From the NCBI RefSeq assembly GCF_000725485.1, contig NZ_JOAG01000019.1:62001-126000 (forward strand): a stretch of DNA of 64,000 nucleotides, in the 5' to 3' direction. Origin of the DNA: Nonomuraea candida. GTDB taxonomy: Bacteria; Actinomycetota; Actinomycetes; Streptosporangiales; Streptosporangiaceae. Below, in pieces: positions 44,771 through 52,153 of this stretch (positions are counted from its first letter, which is position 1; each line of letters begins with the position of its first letter). The notes beneath the pieces are model-generated. The model was not told where the DNA came from and did not search any database. It saw only the letters and a program-made list of their open reading frames with translations. A program made the translations under genes and the position numbers.

Positions 44771-45056
44771 CGCGGGCGGGGATGCCGAGCTTCTCGCAAG
44801 CCTCCCGGTAGAGCCGCACCACGGCCTTGCGCACCTGGGGCCGCTCGGTCAGCGTCTCTCCCCACGGCACGCGCACCCGCTCCCCGCCGTCGATGGTGAA
44901 CGTGATTGCCTCCGCGTCGACGTCGCTCGTCAGCGCGGTCTGCGCCTCGGGCCGCCCGCCGAGGCCGCGCACGATGATCAGCCCGTCCTCGGCGTGGTCG
45001 TCGTTCATGTGACGCTTGATCGCCTCGATGGCGTCGGCGGTGAACGGATTGCTCAT
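44760..45056 (-). CDS. DUF2470 domain protein
   Basis: A 98-residue small domain, usually the C-terminal part of heme-utilisation or HugZ-like proteins. NPFTADAIEAIKRHMNDDHAED carries the HMNxDH motif of the fold. It starts inside the stop of the nitrobindin gene (TGATG), so the two are translationally coupled. That pairing with a heme-binding nitrobindin suggests a shared heme-related job. Confidence 0.88.
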   Translation of the reverse strand: MSNPFTADAIEAIKRHMNDDHAEDGLIIVRGLGGRPEAQTALTSDVDAEAITFTIDGGERVRVPWGETLTERPQVRKAVVRLYREACEKLGIPARGEH

Positions 45057-45544
45057 CAGGCGACCTTCTTCAGCTCTGCCGACATGTGGTCCGTGAGCGG
45101 GTGGCCGACCGCGGCCATCTCGTAGGCCCACATCAGGTTGCCGTTGACCAGGCCGTAGAGCCGGTGGCCGGCGGTGTATTCCTTCGCCGAGGCGGTGCGT
45201 GCCACCACGTCGGTGCGCAGCTCGATCTTGTGGAAGACGACCTCACCGATGTAGATCTCGACGATCCCGGTCGGGTGGGAGAGCAGGACCTCGATCTGCC
45301 GGTCCGGTTGTGTCCGCCAGTAGCCCGACTCGGTCGCCAGCGGCTTGACGCGGTTGCCGGCGTCGTCGAGCAGCCATGTGCGGCTCACGTAGGTGAGGAA
45401 CGGCTTGCCGTTGTGCCCGAACTCGATCTCCTGGCCGAAGTTGAAGCTCTCGATCGTGGGGTAGCCGCCCACGCCGGCGCCTTCCCACCTCCCCAGCAGG
45501 AACGCGATCGGCTCCAGGTCGGGGTGCACCTCAGGTTCTTCCAT
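45056..45544 (-). CDS. nitrobindin family heme protein (peroxynitrite isomerase type)
   Basis: A 162-residue FABP-like beta barrel (DUF1794). The defining LGRWEGAGVGGYP motif is near residue 18, and YWRTQPDRQIEVLLSHPTG follows. The probable proximal heme His lies near the C terminus (AVGHPLTDHMSAELKKV). Nitrobindins isomerise peroxynitrite to nitrate and scavenge NO. The start at ATG 45544 is usual. It is coupled to DUF2470 and divergent from a DsrE gene. Confidence 0.9.
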   Translation of the reverse strand: MEEPEVHPDLEPIAFLLGRWEGAGVGGYPTIESFNFGQEIEFGHNGKPFLTYVSRTWLLDDAGNRVKPLATESGYWRTQPDRQIEVLLSHPTGIVEIYIGEVVFHKIELRTDVVARTASAKEYTAGHRLYGLVNGNLMWAYEMAAVGHPLTDHMSAELKKVA

Positions 45545-45629
45545 GCTCCCCAAGCGTAGTGGCGCGCCGCGAGCGTACGGCATCGCCGGTGCGCCCCCAT
45601 CCCGGCCGCACCGGGCTAGGGTGACGGAT

Positions 45630-45992
45630 ATGGCACGTTCACTGGTGATCAAGGTGACCGCGGGGGCCGACGCCCCCGAGCGCTGCAACCAGGCGTTCAC
45701 GGTCGCGGCAGCCGCGCTCGCGAGCGGCGTATCCGTCTCCCTGTGGCTGACCGGCGAGTCCTCGTGGTTCGCGCTGCCCGGCCGGGCCAAGGACTTCACC
45801 CTGCCGCACGCCACGCCGCTGGCCGACCTGCTCGACGTCGTGCTGGCCGCCGGGCGCGTGACGCTCTGCACGCAGTGCGCCGCCCGCAGGAACATCACCG
45901 TGGACGACCTCATCGAGGGCGTCCGCATCGCGGGCGCGCCGTCGTTCGTCGAAGAGGTGACCGCGGAGGGCGTCCAGGCCCTGGTCTACTGA
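45630..45992 (+). CDS. DsrE family protein
   Basis: A 120-residue DsrE/DsrF-like fold. ARSLVIKVTAGADAPERCNQ starts it, and CTQCAARRNITVDDL contains the two cysteines (CxxC) at the position of the sulfur-carrying Cys of DsrE proteins. The likely role is sulfur transfer or redox sensing. It faces the nitrobindin gene and converges on the ArsR-SRPBCC gene. A 12-base repeat (CTACTGACCGCC) covers both gene ends. Confidence 0.85.
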   Translation: MARSLVIKVTAGADAPERCNQAFTVAAAALASGVSVSLWLTGESSWFALPGRAKDFTLPHATPLADLLDVVLAAGRVTLCTQCAARRNITVDDLIEGVRIAGAPSFVEEVTAEGVQALVY

Positions 45993-46036
45993 CCGCCGGG
46001 CCGGTTCGGTGACGATCGCGGCGTGCGGGCCCCGGG

Positions 46037-46837
46037 CTACTGACCGCCCTCTTCGGCCAGGGGCGCGCCGGTCTCCAGCAGCGTCTTGAGGCTGGACAGG
46101 ATCTCCGGCCAGCCGCCGCTGATCCCCTTGCGCACGGCGCTGTCCGGCCCGAAGCCGCCGTGCGTGACGGTCAGCTTGACCAAGTGGTCGAGCCGCTCGA
46201 TCTCGAAGCTCACCGTGGATCTCGGCTCCGCGCTCATCTCGGCCAGCCCCGCGGCGTCCAGGCCGACGAGCTCCGCGAACTCCGGCGTGAACGTGTGCCA
46301 GGTGTAGGCCAGCCGCCTGTACGGCTCGCTCGCGAGCACGACCTGCTCGGCGTCCTTCATCGTGACGCCCCCGAACTCCCAGGTCACCGGCGCGCCCTCG
46401 GTCCAGTCGGAGGTGAGCTCGACCCCCCAGTAGCGCCTGGTCCAGGCCGGGTCGGTGAGCGCCTGCCAGAGGCGCTCGGGCGTGGTGCGGATGTAGGTGG
46501 TGTAGACGAAGTCCGGGTCCTGCTCCATGGTCGTGCTCTCCAATGCCGTCTTGAGGTCCGCCAGGGCGTTGGCGCGATGGCGGTCGTAGCGGTTGATCCA
46601 GCGCTCGGCGATGGCGTTGATCGGCACCGCGTTGAGGTAGTGCAGCTTCTCCCTGCCGCGCCGCACGGTGGTGACCAGGCCGGCCGCCTCCAGCACGGCC
46701 AGGTGCTTGCTGACCGACTGCCTGGCCATGTCGAGCCCGGCGCACAGCTCGCGCAGGGTCTGGCCGTTGCGCGCGTTGAGGCTGTCGAGCAGCCTGCGGC
46801 GGCTGGGGTCGGCCAGCGCCTTGAACACCTCGTCCAT
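46037..46837 (-). CDS. ArsR-type HTH fused to an SRPBCC (AHSA1-like) domain
   Basis: A 266-residue fusion. Residues ~1-95 are an ArsR winged helix (FKALADPSRRRLLDSLN, then MARQSVSKHLAVLEAAGLV) without obvious metal cysteines. Residues ~110-260 are an AHSA1-type START/SRPBCC ligand cavity (YIRTTPERLWQALTDPAW). In most genomes these are two adjacent genes, so the fusion suggests a one-component sensor in which the cavity binds the signal. ATG 46837 is chosen because two operator-like dyads lie right before it. Confidence 0.9.
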   Translation of the reverse strand: MDEVFKALADPSRRRLLDSLNARNGQTLRELCAGLDMARQSVSKHLAVLEAAGLVTTVRRGREKLHYLNAVPINAIAERWINRYDRHRANALADLKTALESTTMEQDPDFVYTTYIRTTPERLWQALTDPAWTRRYWGVELTSDWTEGAPVTWEFGGVTMKDAEQVVLASEPYRRLAYTWHTFTPEFAELVGLDAAGLAEMSAEPRSTVSFEIERLDHLVKLTVTHGGFGPDSAVRKGISGGWPEILSSLKTLLETGAPLAEEGGQ

Positions 46838-46855
46838 CTGTCGCCATCCCAACAT

Positions 46856-46901
46856 GCAGCCGTCCGGCTGCCTTTTGCAAGATATGCAGCCCACCGGCTG
46901 C
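46856..46901. promoter_or_regulatory. paired operator dyads GCAGCC-n4-GGCTGC
   Basis: Two dyads with identical arms at 46856-46871 and 46886-46901 are spaced exactly 30 bases apart, about three helix turns. They lie in the AT-rich promoter of the ArsR-SRPBCC gene. Cooperative autoregulation is likely. Confidence 0.7.
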
Positions 46902-46977
46902 CTGTCAAACTTCGGCACGCACACGAACGGCCCCGGACCCGGTTGCCGGGCGAGGGGCCGTACGGGATGAGGCGGGA

Positions 46978-47045
46978 TCAGCCCTGGAAGGCCGTCAGCC
47001 CTGGAGGACCGTCAGCGCTGGGAGGCCGTCAGCCCTGGAGGACCG
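46978..47045. repeat. 17-bp tandem repeat spanning the gatD stop codon
   Basis: Four units of CGGTCCTCCAGGGCTGA (minus strand, small variations) lie at 47045-47029, 47028-47012, 47011-46995 and 46994-46978. The first holds the last codons and the TGA of gatD, and each further unit repeats the TGA. Confidence 0.93.
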
Positions 47046-47742
47046 TCGCCAGGCGCTCCTTGCGCAGGGCCTCGTAGCGGGAGTCGTCGAGCGGCGCGAG
47101 CTGCCCCACCCGCCACGACAGCAGCAGGTCCGCCAGCGCGGGGTTGCGGGCCAGCGCGGGGCCGTGCAGGTAGGTGCCCACGACGTGGCCGGCGTAGCAG
47201 CCCTCGAAGCCGTCGCCGTTGCCCACGCCCTTGATCGTCTTGGACAGCGGCCGGACGCCGGGGCCGAGGTGGGTGACGCCCATGTGGTTCTCGAAGCCGG
47301 TCAGCGCGGGCAGGTTGAGCGCGGCGTCCACCTCGGCGACCAGCTCGCCCACCGCTCGCGCGGGCCCGCGCGAGCTGGAGATGTCGAGCAGCCCGATGCC
47401 GTCGACCGGCTGCCCCTCCTCGCCGCCGAACGTGCTGCCCATGATCTGGTAGCCGGCGCACACCGCGAGCATGGCCGCGCCGCGCGCGATGGCGCGGTGC
47501 AGGCCGCCGTCCCTGCGCAGGCGCTGGGCGGCCAGGATCTGCGGGCGGTCCTCGCCGCCGCCGATCAGGTAGATGTCGCCGGTCTCGGGGATCGGGTCGG
47601 CCGAGCGTACGTGGATCGTCTCCGTGAGGATCCCCCGCCGCTGCGCGCGCTGCTCCAGCACCAGCACGTTGCCCTGGTCGCCGTAGGTGCTCAGCAGGTC
47701 GGGGTAGATCCAGACGATGCGAAGGGCACTGTCAGACGGCAC
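47029..47742 (-). CDS. gatD: lipid II isoglutaminyl synthase, glutamine amidotransferase subunit GatD
   Basis: A 237-residue CobB/CobQ-like amidotransferase that supplies ammonia to MurT for amidating D-Glu of lipid II. The catalytic Cys95 is in MLAVCAGYQ and His193 in VVGTYLHGPAL. SALRIVWIYPDLLSTYGDQGN is the family start. It overlaps murT by 11 bases, so the two are translated together. The last codons are part of a 17-bp tandem repeat. Confidence 0.95.
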   Translation of the reverse strand: MPSDSALRIVWIYPDLLSTYGDQGNVLVLEQRAQRRGILTETIHVRSADPIPETGDIYLIGGGEDRPQILAAQRLRRDGGLHRAIARGAAMLAVCAGYQIMGSTFGGEEGQPVDGIGLLDISSSRGPARAVGELVAEVDAALNLPALTGFENHMGVTHLGPGVRPLSKTIKGVGNGDGFEGCYAGHVVGTYLHGPALARNPALADLLLSWRVGQLAPLDDSRYEALRKERLATVLQG

Positions 47743-48961
47743 GGCCGAACTCCGATCGGATCTGCTGGAAGGCGGTGTAGTTGGCGATCACGTCGACCCG
47801 CCCCGGTGGCTGCATGGCCAGCGCCTCGGCGAACGTCTCGCACAGCGTGAACGGCACGTCGGCCACGTCGAGCCGGAGCGCCAGGTCGAGGCGGCGCTCG
47901 CCGGTGACGAAGACGGGACGCCCGCGCAGGATGCGGTAGTCGACGTCCCACAGCCAGGAGGTGTCGCGGCCGTCGGGGCCCTGCGCGTTGACCGACAGGA
48001 TGATCGGGAGCTGCGGGTCGGCCACGTCGAACGCCTCCAGCCAGCCCGCCGGGTTCTTCGACAGCAGCAGCCGCGCGAACCGGCCGTCACGCTCGACGGT
48101 GGTGTAGCGGCCCGCGACCGAGGTGACCTCGCGCAGCCGGGGCAGCGCCCGCTCCACCGGCACCCCGAACGCGTTCGCGACCGCCAGCGCCATCACCGCG
48201 TTGGAGCGGTTGGCCTGGCCCGGGAGCTGGATGTCGAGCAGCCACCGCTGCCCGCGCGGGTCGATCGCCGCGTCGCCGTCGACCACCCACTGCGGCTCCG
48301 GCCGGTGGAACGTGCACTCGCGGCACGCCCAGTCGGCGTCCTTGCGGTCGAGCGGGCCGCCGCACTCGGGGCAGCACCAGGAGTCTTCCTTCCACCGCTG
48401 CCCGCCGGCCACCCAGGTCACCTTGGCGGCCGTGGAGGCGCCCCAGGTGACGAGCGGGTCGTCACAGTTGGCGATGACGTGGGTGGGCTTGCCCTCCAGG
48501 GCCCTGCGCCACTTCTGGGCCAGCAGCCAGATCTCGGCGGCGCGGTCCATCTGGTCGCGGCTGAGGTTCATCAGGCAGACGACGCTCGCGCCGGTGGTGT
48601 TGAGCACCTCGGGCAGGTATTTCTCGTCCACCTCCAGCACGCCGTAGGGGGCGCGCTTGTGCTGGGAGAGCGCGGAGACGTGGCCGGCGGGCATGTTGGC
48701 CCCGAAGGCGTTGGTGGCCACCTCGCCGAGCTCCAGCAGCGCCGAGGTGATCAGCCTCGTCGTGGTGGTCTTGCCGTTGGTCGCGCTCACCAGGGCCAGC
48801 TTGCGGTCCCGGGCCAGCTGGCGCAGGAGGTCAGGCTCGAGGAGCAGGCCGACCCGCCCGCCGATCACCGAGCCGTCACCACGCCCGGTCATCCTGGACA
48901 GCGTGGCGGCGCTGCGGCCCAGGGCACTGGCGAGCTGGGCCCGCAGAGGAAGCTGGGTCAT
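47732..48961 (-). CDS. murT: lipid II isoglutaminyl synthase subunit MurT
   Basis: A 409-residue Mur-ligase-like protein that activates the D-Glu carboxylate of lipid II with ATP. The P-loop is ATNGKTTTT (60-68). The inserted zinc ribbon has Cys197-Cys200 and Cys213-Cys216. The Mur DUF1727 C-terminal domain ends the chain. ATG 48961 is preferred over ATG 48967 by SD spacing. It acts with GatD at the membrane face of peptidoglycan synthesis. Confidence 0.95.
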   Translation of the reverse strand: MTQLPLRAQLASALGRSAATLSRMTGRGDGSVIGGRVGLLLEPDLLRQLARDRKLALVSATNGKTTTTRLITSALLELGEVATNAFGANMPAGHVSALSQHKRAPYGVLEVDEKYLPEVLNTTGASVVCLMNLSRDQMDRAAEIWLLAQKWRRALEGKPTHVIANCDDPLVTWGASTAAKVTWVAGGQRWKEDSWCCPECGGPLDRKDADWACRECTFHRPEPQWVVDGDAAIDPRGQRWLLDIQLPGQANRSNAVMALAVANAFGVPVERALPRLREVTSVAGRYTTVERDGRFARLLLSKNPAGWLEAFDVADPQLPIILSVNAQGPDGRDTSWLWDVDYRILRGRPVFVTGERRLDLALRLDVADVPFTLCETFAEALAMQPPGRVDVIANYTAFQQIRSEFGRAV

Positions 48962-49066
48962 GTGCATGGATCCTAGTCGGCGTTGGCCCATAGTCTGGTG
49001 ACGCACGCGAAAACGGGGCGCTTCCCGCCTCCCGGCCCACCGGTCCCACGGGTCCCACGCCCTGTG

Positions 49067-49096
49067 CGGGCTCGGCCCGGACGGGCTCGGCCCGGG
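49067..49096. repeat. 15-bp tandem repeat downstream of the HerA-type gene
   Basis: Two copies of CGGGCTCGGCCCGGA/G lie 23 bases beyond the HerA stop, with a related GGGCTCAGG sequence at the stop itself. Confidence 0.6.
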
Positions 49097-49118
49097 CTCC
49101 GGCTCAGCCTCGGCGGGC

Positions 49119-52082
49119 TCAGGAGCCCGGCGGTTCGGCGAAGGCCATCTCCGGCGCGCCGCCGCTCTCGAACGGCAGCACGAAGCGGCGCGGCCACGAC
49201 AACACGCTCTCCAGCCAGCCCGCCCCCATCGTCTGTCCCACGTGCCTGATCCTGGCCGCCGCCTCGACGCCGATCGCGACGGTCATGATGTCGCGCTGCA
49301 CGGCCTCGTGCTCGTCGTCGCCGAGGATCACCCGCCAGGCCAGCGCCCGGTTGTGGTCCACCTCCATCGACAGCGGGTGGTGGCGCAGCGCCTTGGCCCG
49401 GTGGCCGAGCAGCTCGGTCTGGGCGGGGTCGGCGCCGCTCTGGGGGCGGAAGAGGGCGTACTCCATGGGCGGGGCGGGGCTGCGCAGGTCCGGGGCGGGC
49501 CGGCCGTACGGGAAGAGCCGGTCCACCTCGTGCAGCCAGCGCACCTGCGGGATGACCCAGGAGGCCCCCGGCCGGTCCCCGCCGCCCTCGGTGCCGGCGA
49601 GCAGCCGGCCGGCGGTGCCGGCGGCCTTCTCCGTCAGCAGCGCCGGGTCGAACCAGGTGCGCAGCGACCACGCGCGGCGCTGCACCGAGCGCTCGATCAG
49701 CGTGGCGAGCAGGCACTCCCTGCGCCGCGCGGGCAGCTCCGCCCAGGCGGCCGACAGGGCGCGCGGCACGCCGGGCAGCGGCCGGTTGCCGACGTAGGCC
49801 AGCACGACCGTGTCGCACCAGATGCGCAGCCACGCCCACTCGGCCGCGCCGCCGAGCACGTCGGCCTCGCGCAGCTCCATGAGCGTGCACGCCTGCCCGG
49901 TGCGGCACTGCGCCCCGCACGCCGCCGACCTGCGGCCCCGGATGGGCGGCGGCGGGCCGGGCAGCGCCTTCTCCCTGGCCTCCCCCAGCGGTACGCGCAC
50001 CCGCAGCGGCCGGTCCATCCCGTCGGCGAAGACGGCGGCGCAGCCCGGCTGGAGCGAGACCACGTGGCGGGACTGCTCGTCGCTGAGGTTCATGGCGGCG
50101 CCGACGAGGTTCCTGTCGTCCTCGGCCGGCAGGCGGTGCACGACCTTCAGCGCGGTGTTCTTGACCACGTCGGAGACGAGCTTGGTGGGGATCTGCTCGG
50201 CCACCACGATGCCCTCGCCGTACGCCCTGATCTCGGCGAGCAGCCCGGCCAGCAGCTCCACGGCGTGCGTGGAGGCCCGGCCGTGCCCGCGGTCGCGCAG
50301 CAGCCGGTGCGCCTCCTCGATCACGATGACGTGCCGCAGCCCGGCCGAGCGCTCCTTCCTGGCGCGCATGCGCAGGTGCTCGACGATCCGGATGATCAGG
50401 GTGCCCATGAGGAACGCCTTGTCCTCGTCGTTGGCCACGTCCTCGATGGCCAGCACGACGTCGCGTTCCAGCAGCCCGCCGATGTCGGCGGGATGGCCGC
50501 CCTCGAAGAAGCGGCCGGCCGAGCCCACGCGCAGCGAGCGCAGCCGCAGCGAGATGAAGCCCTCGACGTCGGCCTGGACCTCGCGGCCGTAGCCGATCTC
50601 CTTGATGACGTCCATGGCGTGCTGCTGGAGCTGTTCGAGGGTGGGGACGGTGGGCGGGACGTTCGAACCCGGCACGGCGCCGCCGGTGACGACGTCCCAG
50701 CCGGTGGCCTCGTAGACGCGCTGCAGGGCCAGCGACATGATCTGCGGGAACGGCTCCTCGGCGTCGAACGCGGCCATGAACAGCGCCCTGACCATGTCGA
50801 TGTGCGCCTGGACGGGGTAGCCGGGCTCGGGTTCGAGCGGGTTGACGCTGAACGGCACGCCGTCGGGCGCCGACGGGTTGATCACCGTGACGTCGTTCTC
50901 GACGCGGCCGGCCATGGCGGCGTACTCCGACTTGGCCGGCTCGATGGCCAGCCACGGGATGCCGGTCCTGCTGAGCTGCTCCAGCAGGTGCCGTACGGTC
51001 TGCGACTTGCCCGAGCCGGTCGCCCCGGTGACGAACGCGTGCCGGTTGAGCGTCGTCAGCGGCACCCGGAACGAGCCGACCCCCCGGTCCTGCCCGTCGA
51101 GGATCTCGCCCAGCTCCAGCTCGCCCCCGTCGGCCCCCTCGCCGGACTCGGAGGTCACGTCGAAGAAGCCCGACTCCAGCACGCGCAGGCCGGGCACCTC
51201 GCGCCGGGGCAGCCCGGCCAGCGCGGCCAGCGCCCCCGCGGTGGCGGCGAACGGGGCGGCGGCGCCGTCGGCCGGGTCCTGCATGGTGACGGCCAGGGCC
51301 TCCGACAAGGGGTAGGCGGCGCCGTGCGAGCTGCGCAGCCGGTACGGGTGGTGGCTCATCTCCACGGACCCGACGAGCACGGGCGCGATCTGCCGCAGCT
51401 CGTCGGCGGTGCCCGCGCCGGCCAGCACGCGGACGTTCCAGAGCCCCGCCTCGCGGAAGGCGTCCAGCTCCTGCATGCGGCGCTCGGCCCGTTCGGCGTC
51501 GAAGCGGGAGCGCTCGGAGGAGTCGCCGTACTGCCGCAGCACGTTGAGCTGGGTGCGCAGGTGCGCCACCTCGGCGTCGAGCAGGTCGGTCGGCTGGGCC
51601 ACCACCAGCCAGGCGAACGGCCGCGACATCAGCGTCACCAGCGTCGACTCGAACAGCGTCGGCCGTCTCAGCTCGTCGGGGTCGAACTCGCGGCCCCTGC
51701 CGCCCAGCGGCGGCGCCTGCCGGCCGGGGCACGGCGCCCACACCAGGTCCGCCAGGTCGGCCGGATAGCCCTCGTCGAGCCGCGTCCCGCGCGCCCCGCC
51801 GGGAAACAGCAGCGGCTGCGGCCCGCTCGGGTCGTCGGGCGCGTCGGTCGCCCTGCGCGGCTGGCGCGGCGGCGACAGCGGCCCCGCGTTGGTGATGAGC
51901 TCGAGGGGCGCCCCCGAGCCTCGCGACAGCCAGCCGATGACGAACGGCCGATCGCGCTGCGCCGCCGACAGCACCGCGGGAAGCACGGTGACGAAATCCC
52001 ATTCGGCCGACGAGCTTCGCGAGGGTGCTGCGATCGACTGAATTCGATACCAGGGCCCGCTCAGCGTCACACTCGGCTGCAT
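49119..52082 (-). CDS. HerA/VirB4-type P-loop ATPase, large
   Basis: A 987-residue cytosolic motor ATPase. Residues ~25-340 form an N-terminal region with a helical part. The HerA/DUF87 core follows: Walker A GATGSGKS (353-360), Walker B HVIVIEEAH (584-592) and GEGIVVAEQIPTKL (622-635), which matches the arginine-finger motif area. A cysteine group (C722-x3-C726-x5-C732) opens a ~270-residue unknown C-terminal domain. HerA proteins pump DNA; VirB4/TraC members drive secretion. ATG 52082 has GGGGG upstream. It is the first half of an unexplained envelope locus. Confidence 0.88.
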   Translation of the reverse strand: MQPSVTLSGPWYRIQSIAAPSRSSSAEWDFVTVLPAVLSAAQRDRPFVIGWLSRGSGAPLELITNAGPLSPPRQPRRATDAPDDPSGPQPLLFPGGARGTRLDEGYPADLADLVWAPCPGRQAPPLGGRGREFDPDELRRPTLFESTLVTLMSRPFAWLVVAQPTDLLDAEVAHLRTQLNVLRQYGDSSERSRFDAERAERRMQELDAFREAGLWNVRVLAGAGTADELRQIAPVLVGSVEMSHHPYRLRSSHGAAYPLSEALAVTMQDPADGAAAPFAATAGALAALAGLPRREVPGLRVLESGFFDVTSESGEGADGGELELGEILDGQDRGVGSFRVPLTTLNRHAFVTGATGSGKSQTVRHLLEQLSRTGIPWLAIEPAKSEYAAMAGRVENDVTVINPSAPDGVPFSVNPLEPEPGYPVQAHIDMVRALFMAAFDAEEPFPQIMSLALQRVYEATGWDVVTGGAVPGSNVPPTVPTLEQLQQHAMDVIKEIGYGREVQADVEGFISLRLRSLRVGSAGRFFEGGHPADIGGLLERDVVLAIEDVANDEDKAFLMGTLIIRIVEHLRMRARKERSAGLRHVIVIEEAHRLLRDRGHGRASTHAVELLAGLLAEIRAYGEGIVVAEQIPTKLVSDVVKNTALKVVHRLPAEDDRNLVGAAMNLSDEQSRHVVSLQPGCAAVFADGMDRPLRVRVPLGEAREKALPGPPPPIRGRRSAACGAQCRTGQACTLMELREADVLGGAAEWAWLRIWCDTVVLAYVGNRPLPGVPRALSAAWAELPARRRECLLATLIERSVQRRAWSLRTWFDPALLTEKAAGTAGRLLAGTEGGGDRPGASWVIPQVRWLHEVDRLFPYGRPAPDLRSPAPPMEYALFRPQSGADPAQTELLGHRAKALRHHPLSMEVDHNRALAWRVILGDDEHEAVQRDIMTVAIGVEAAARIRHVGQTMGAGWLESVLSWPRRFVLPFESGGAPEMAFAEPPGS

Positions 52083-52153
52083 TTCAATCCCCCACAGACG
52101 GTTCTTTGTTAAATTCCGCCAACCGTCAGCTCGTCACCTTGACATTGACCATG

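Noticed and set aside
44510..45125. Plus-strand ORFs after the 13-codon ORF
   Set aside because: They are mostly opposite the DUF2470 gene or inside hairpins. No coding signature was seen, so programmed frameshifting from the short ORF is not supported.
48973..52002. A 1009-residue minus-strand frame overlapping the HerA-type gene
   Set aside because: It is composed of Arg/Ala/Gly/Pro typical of a shadow. The 987-residue frame carries the Walker motifs.
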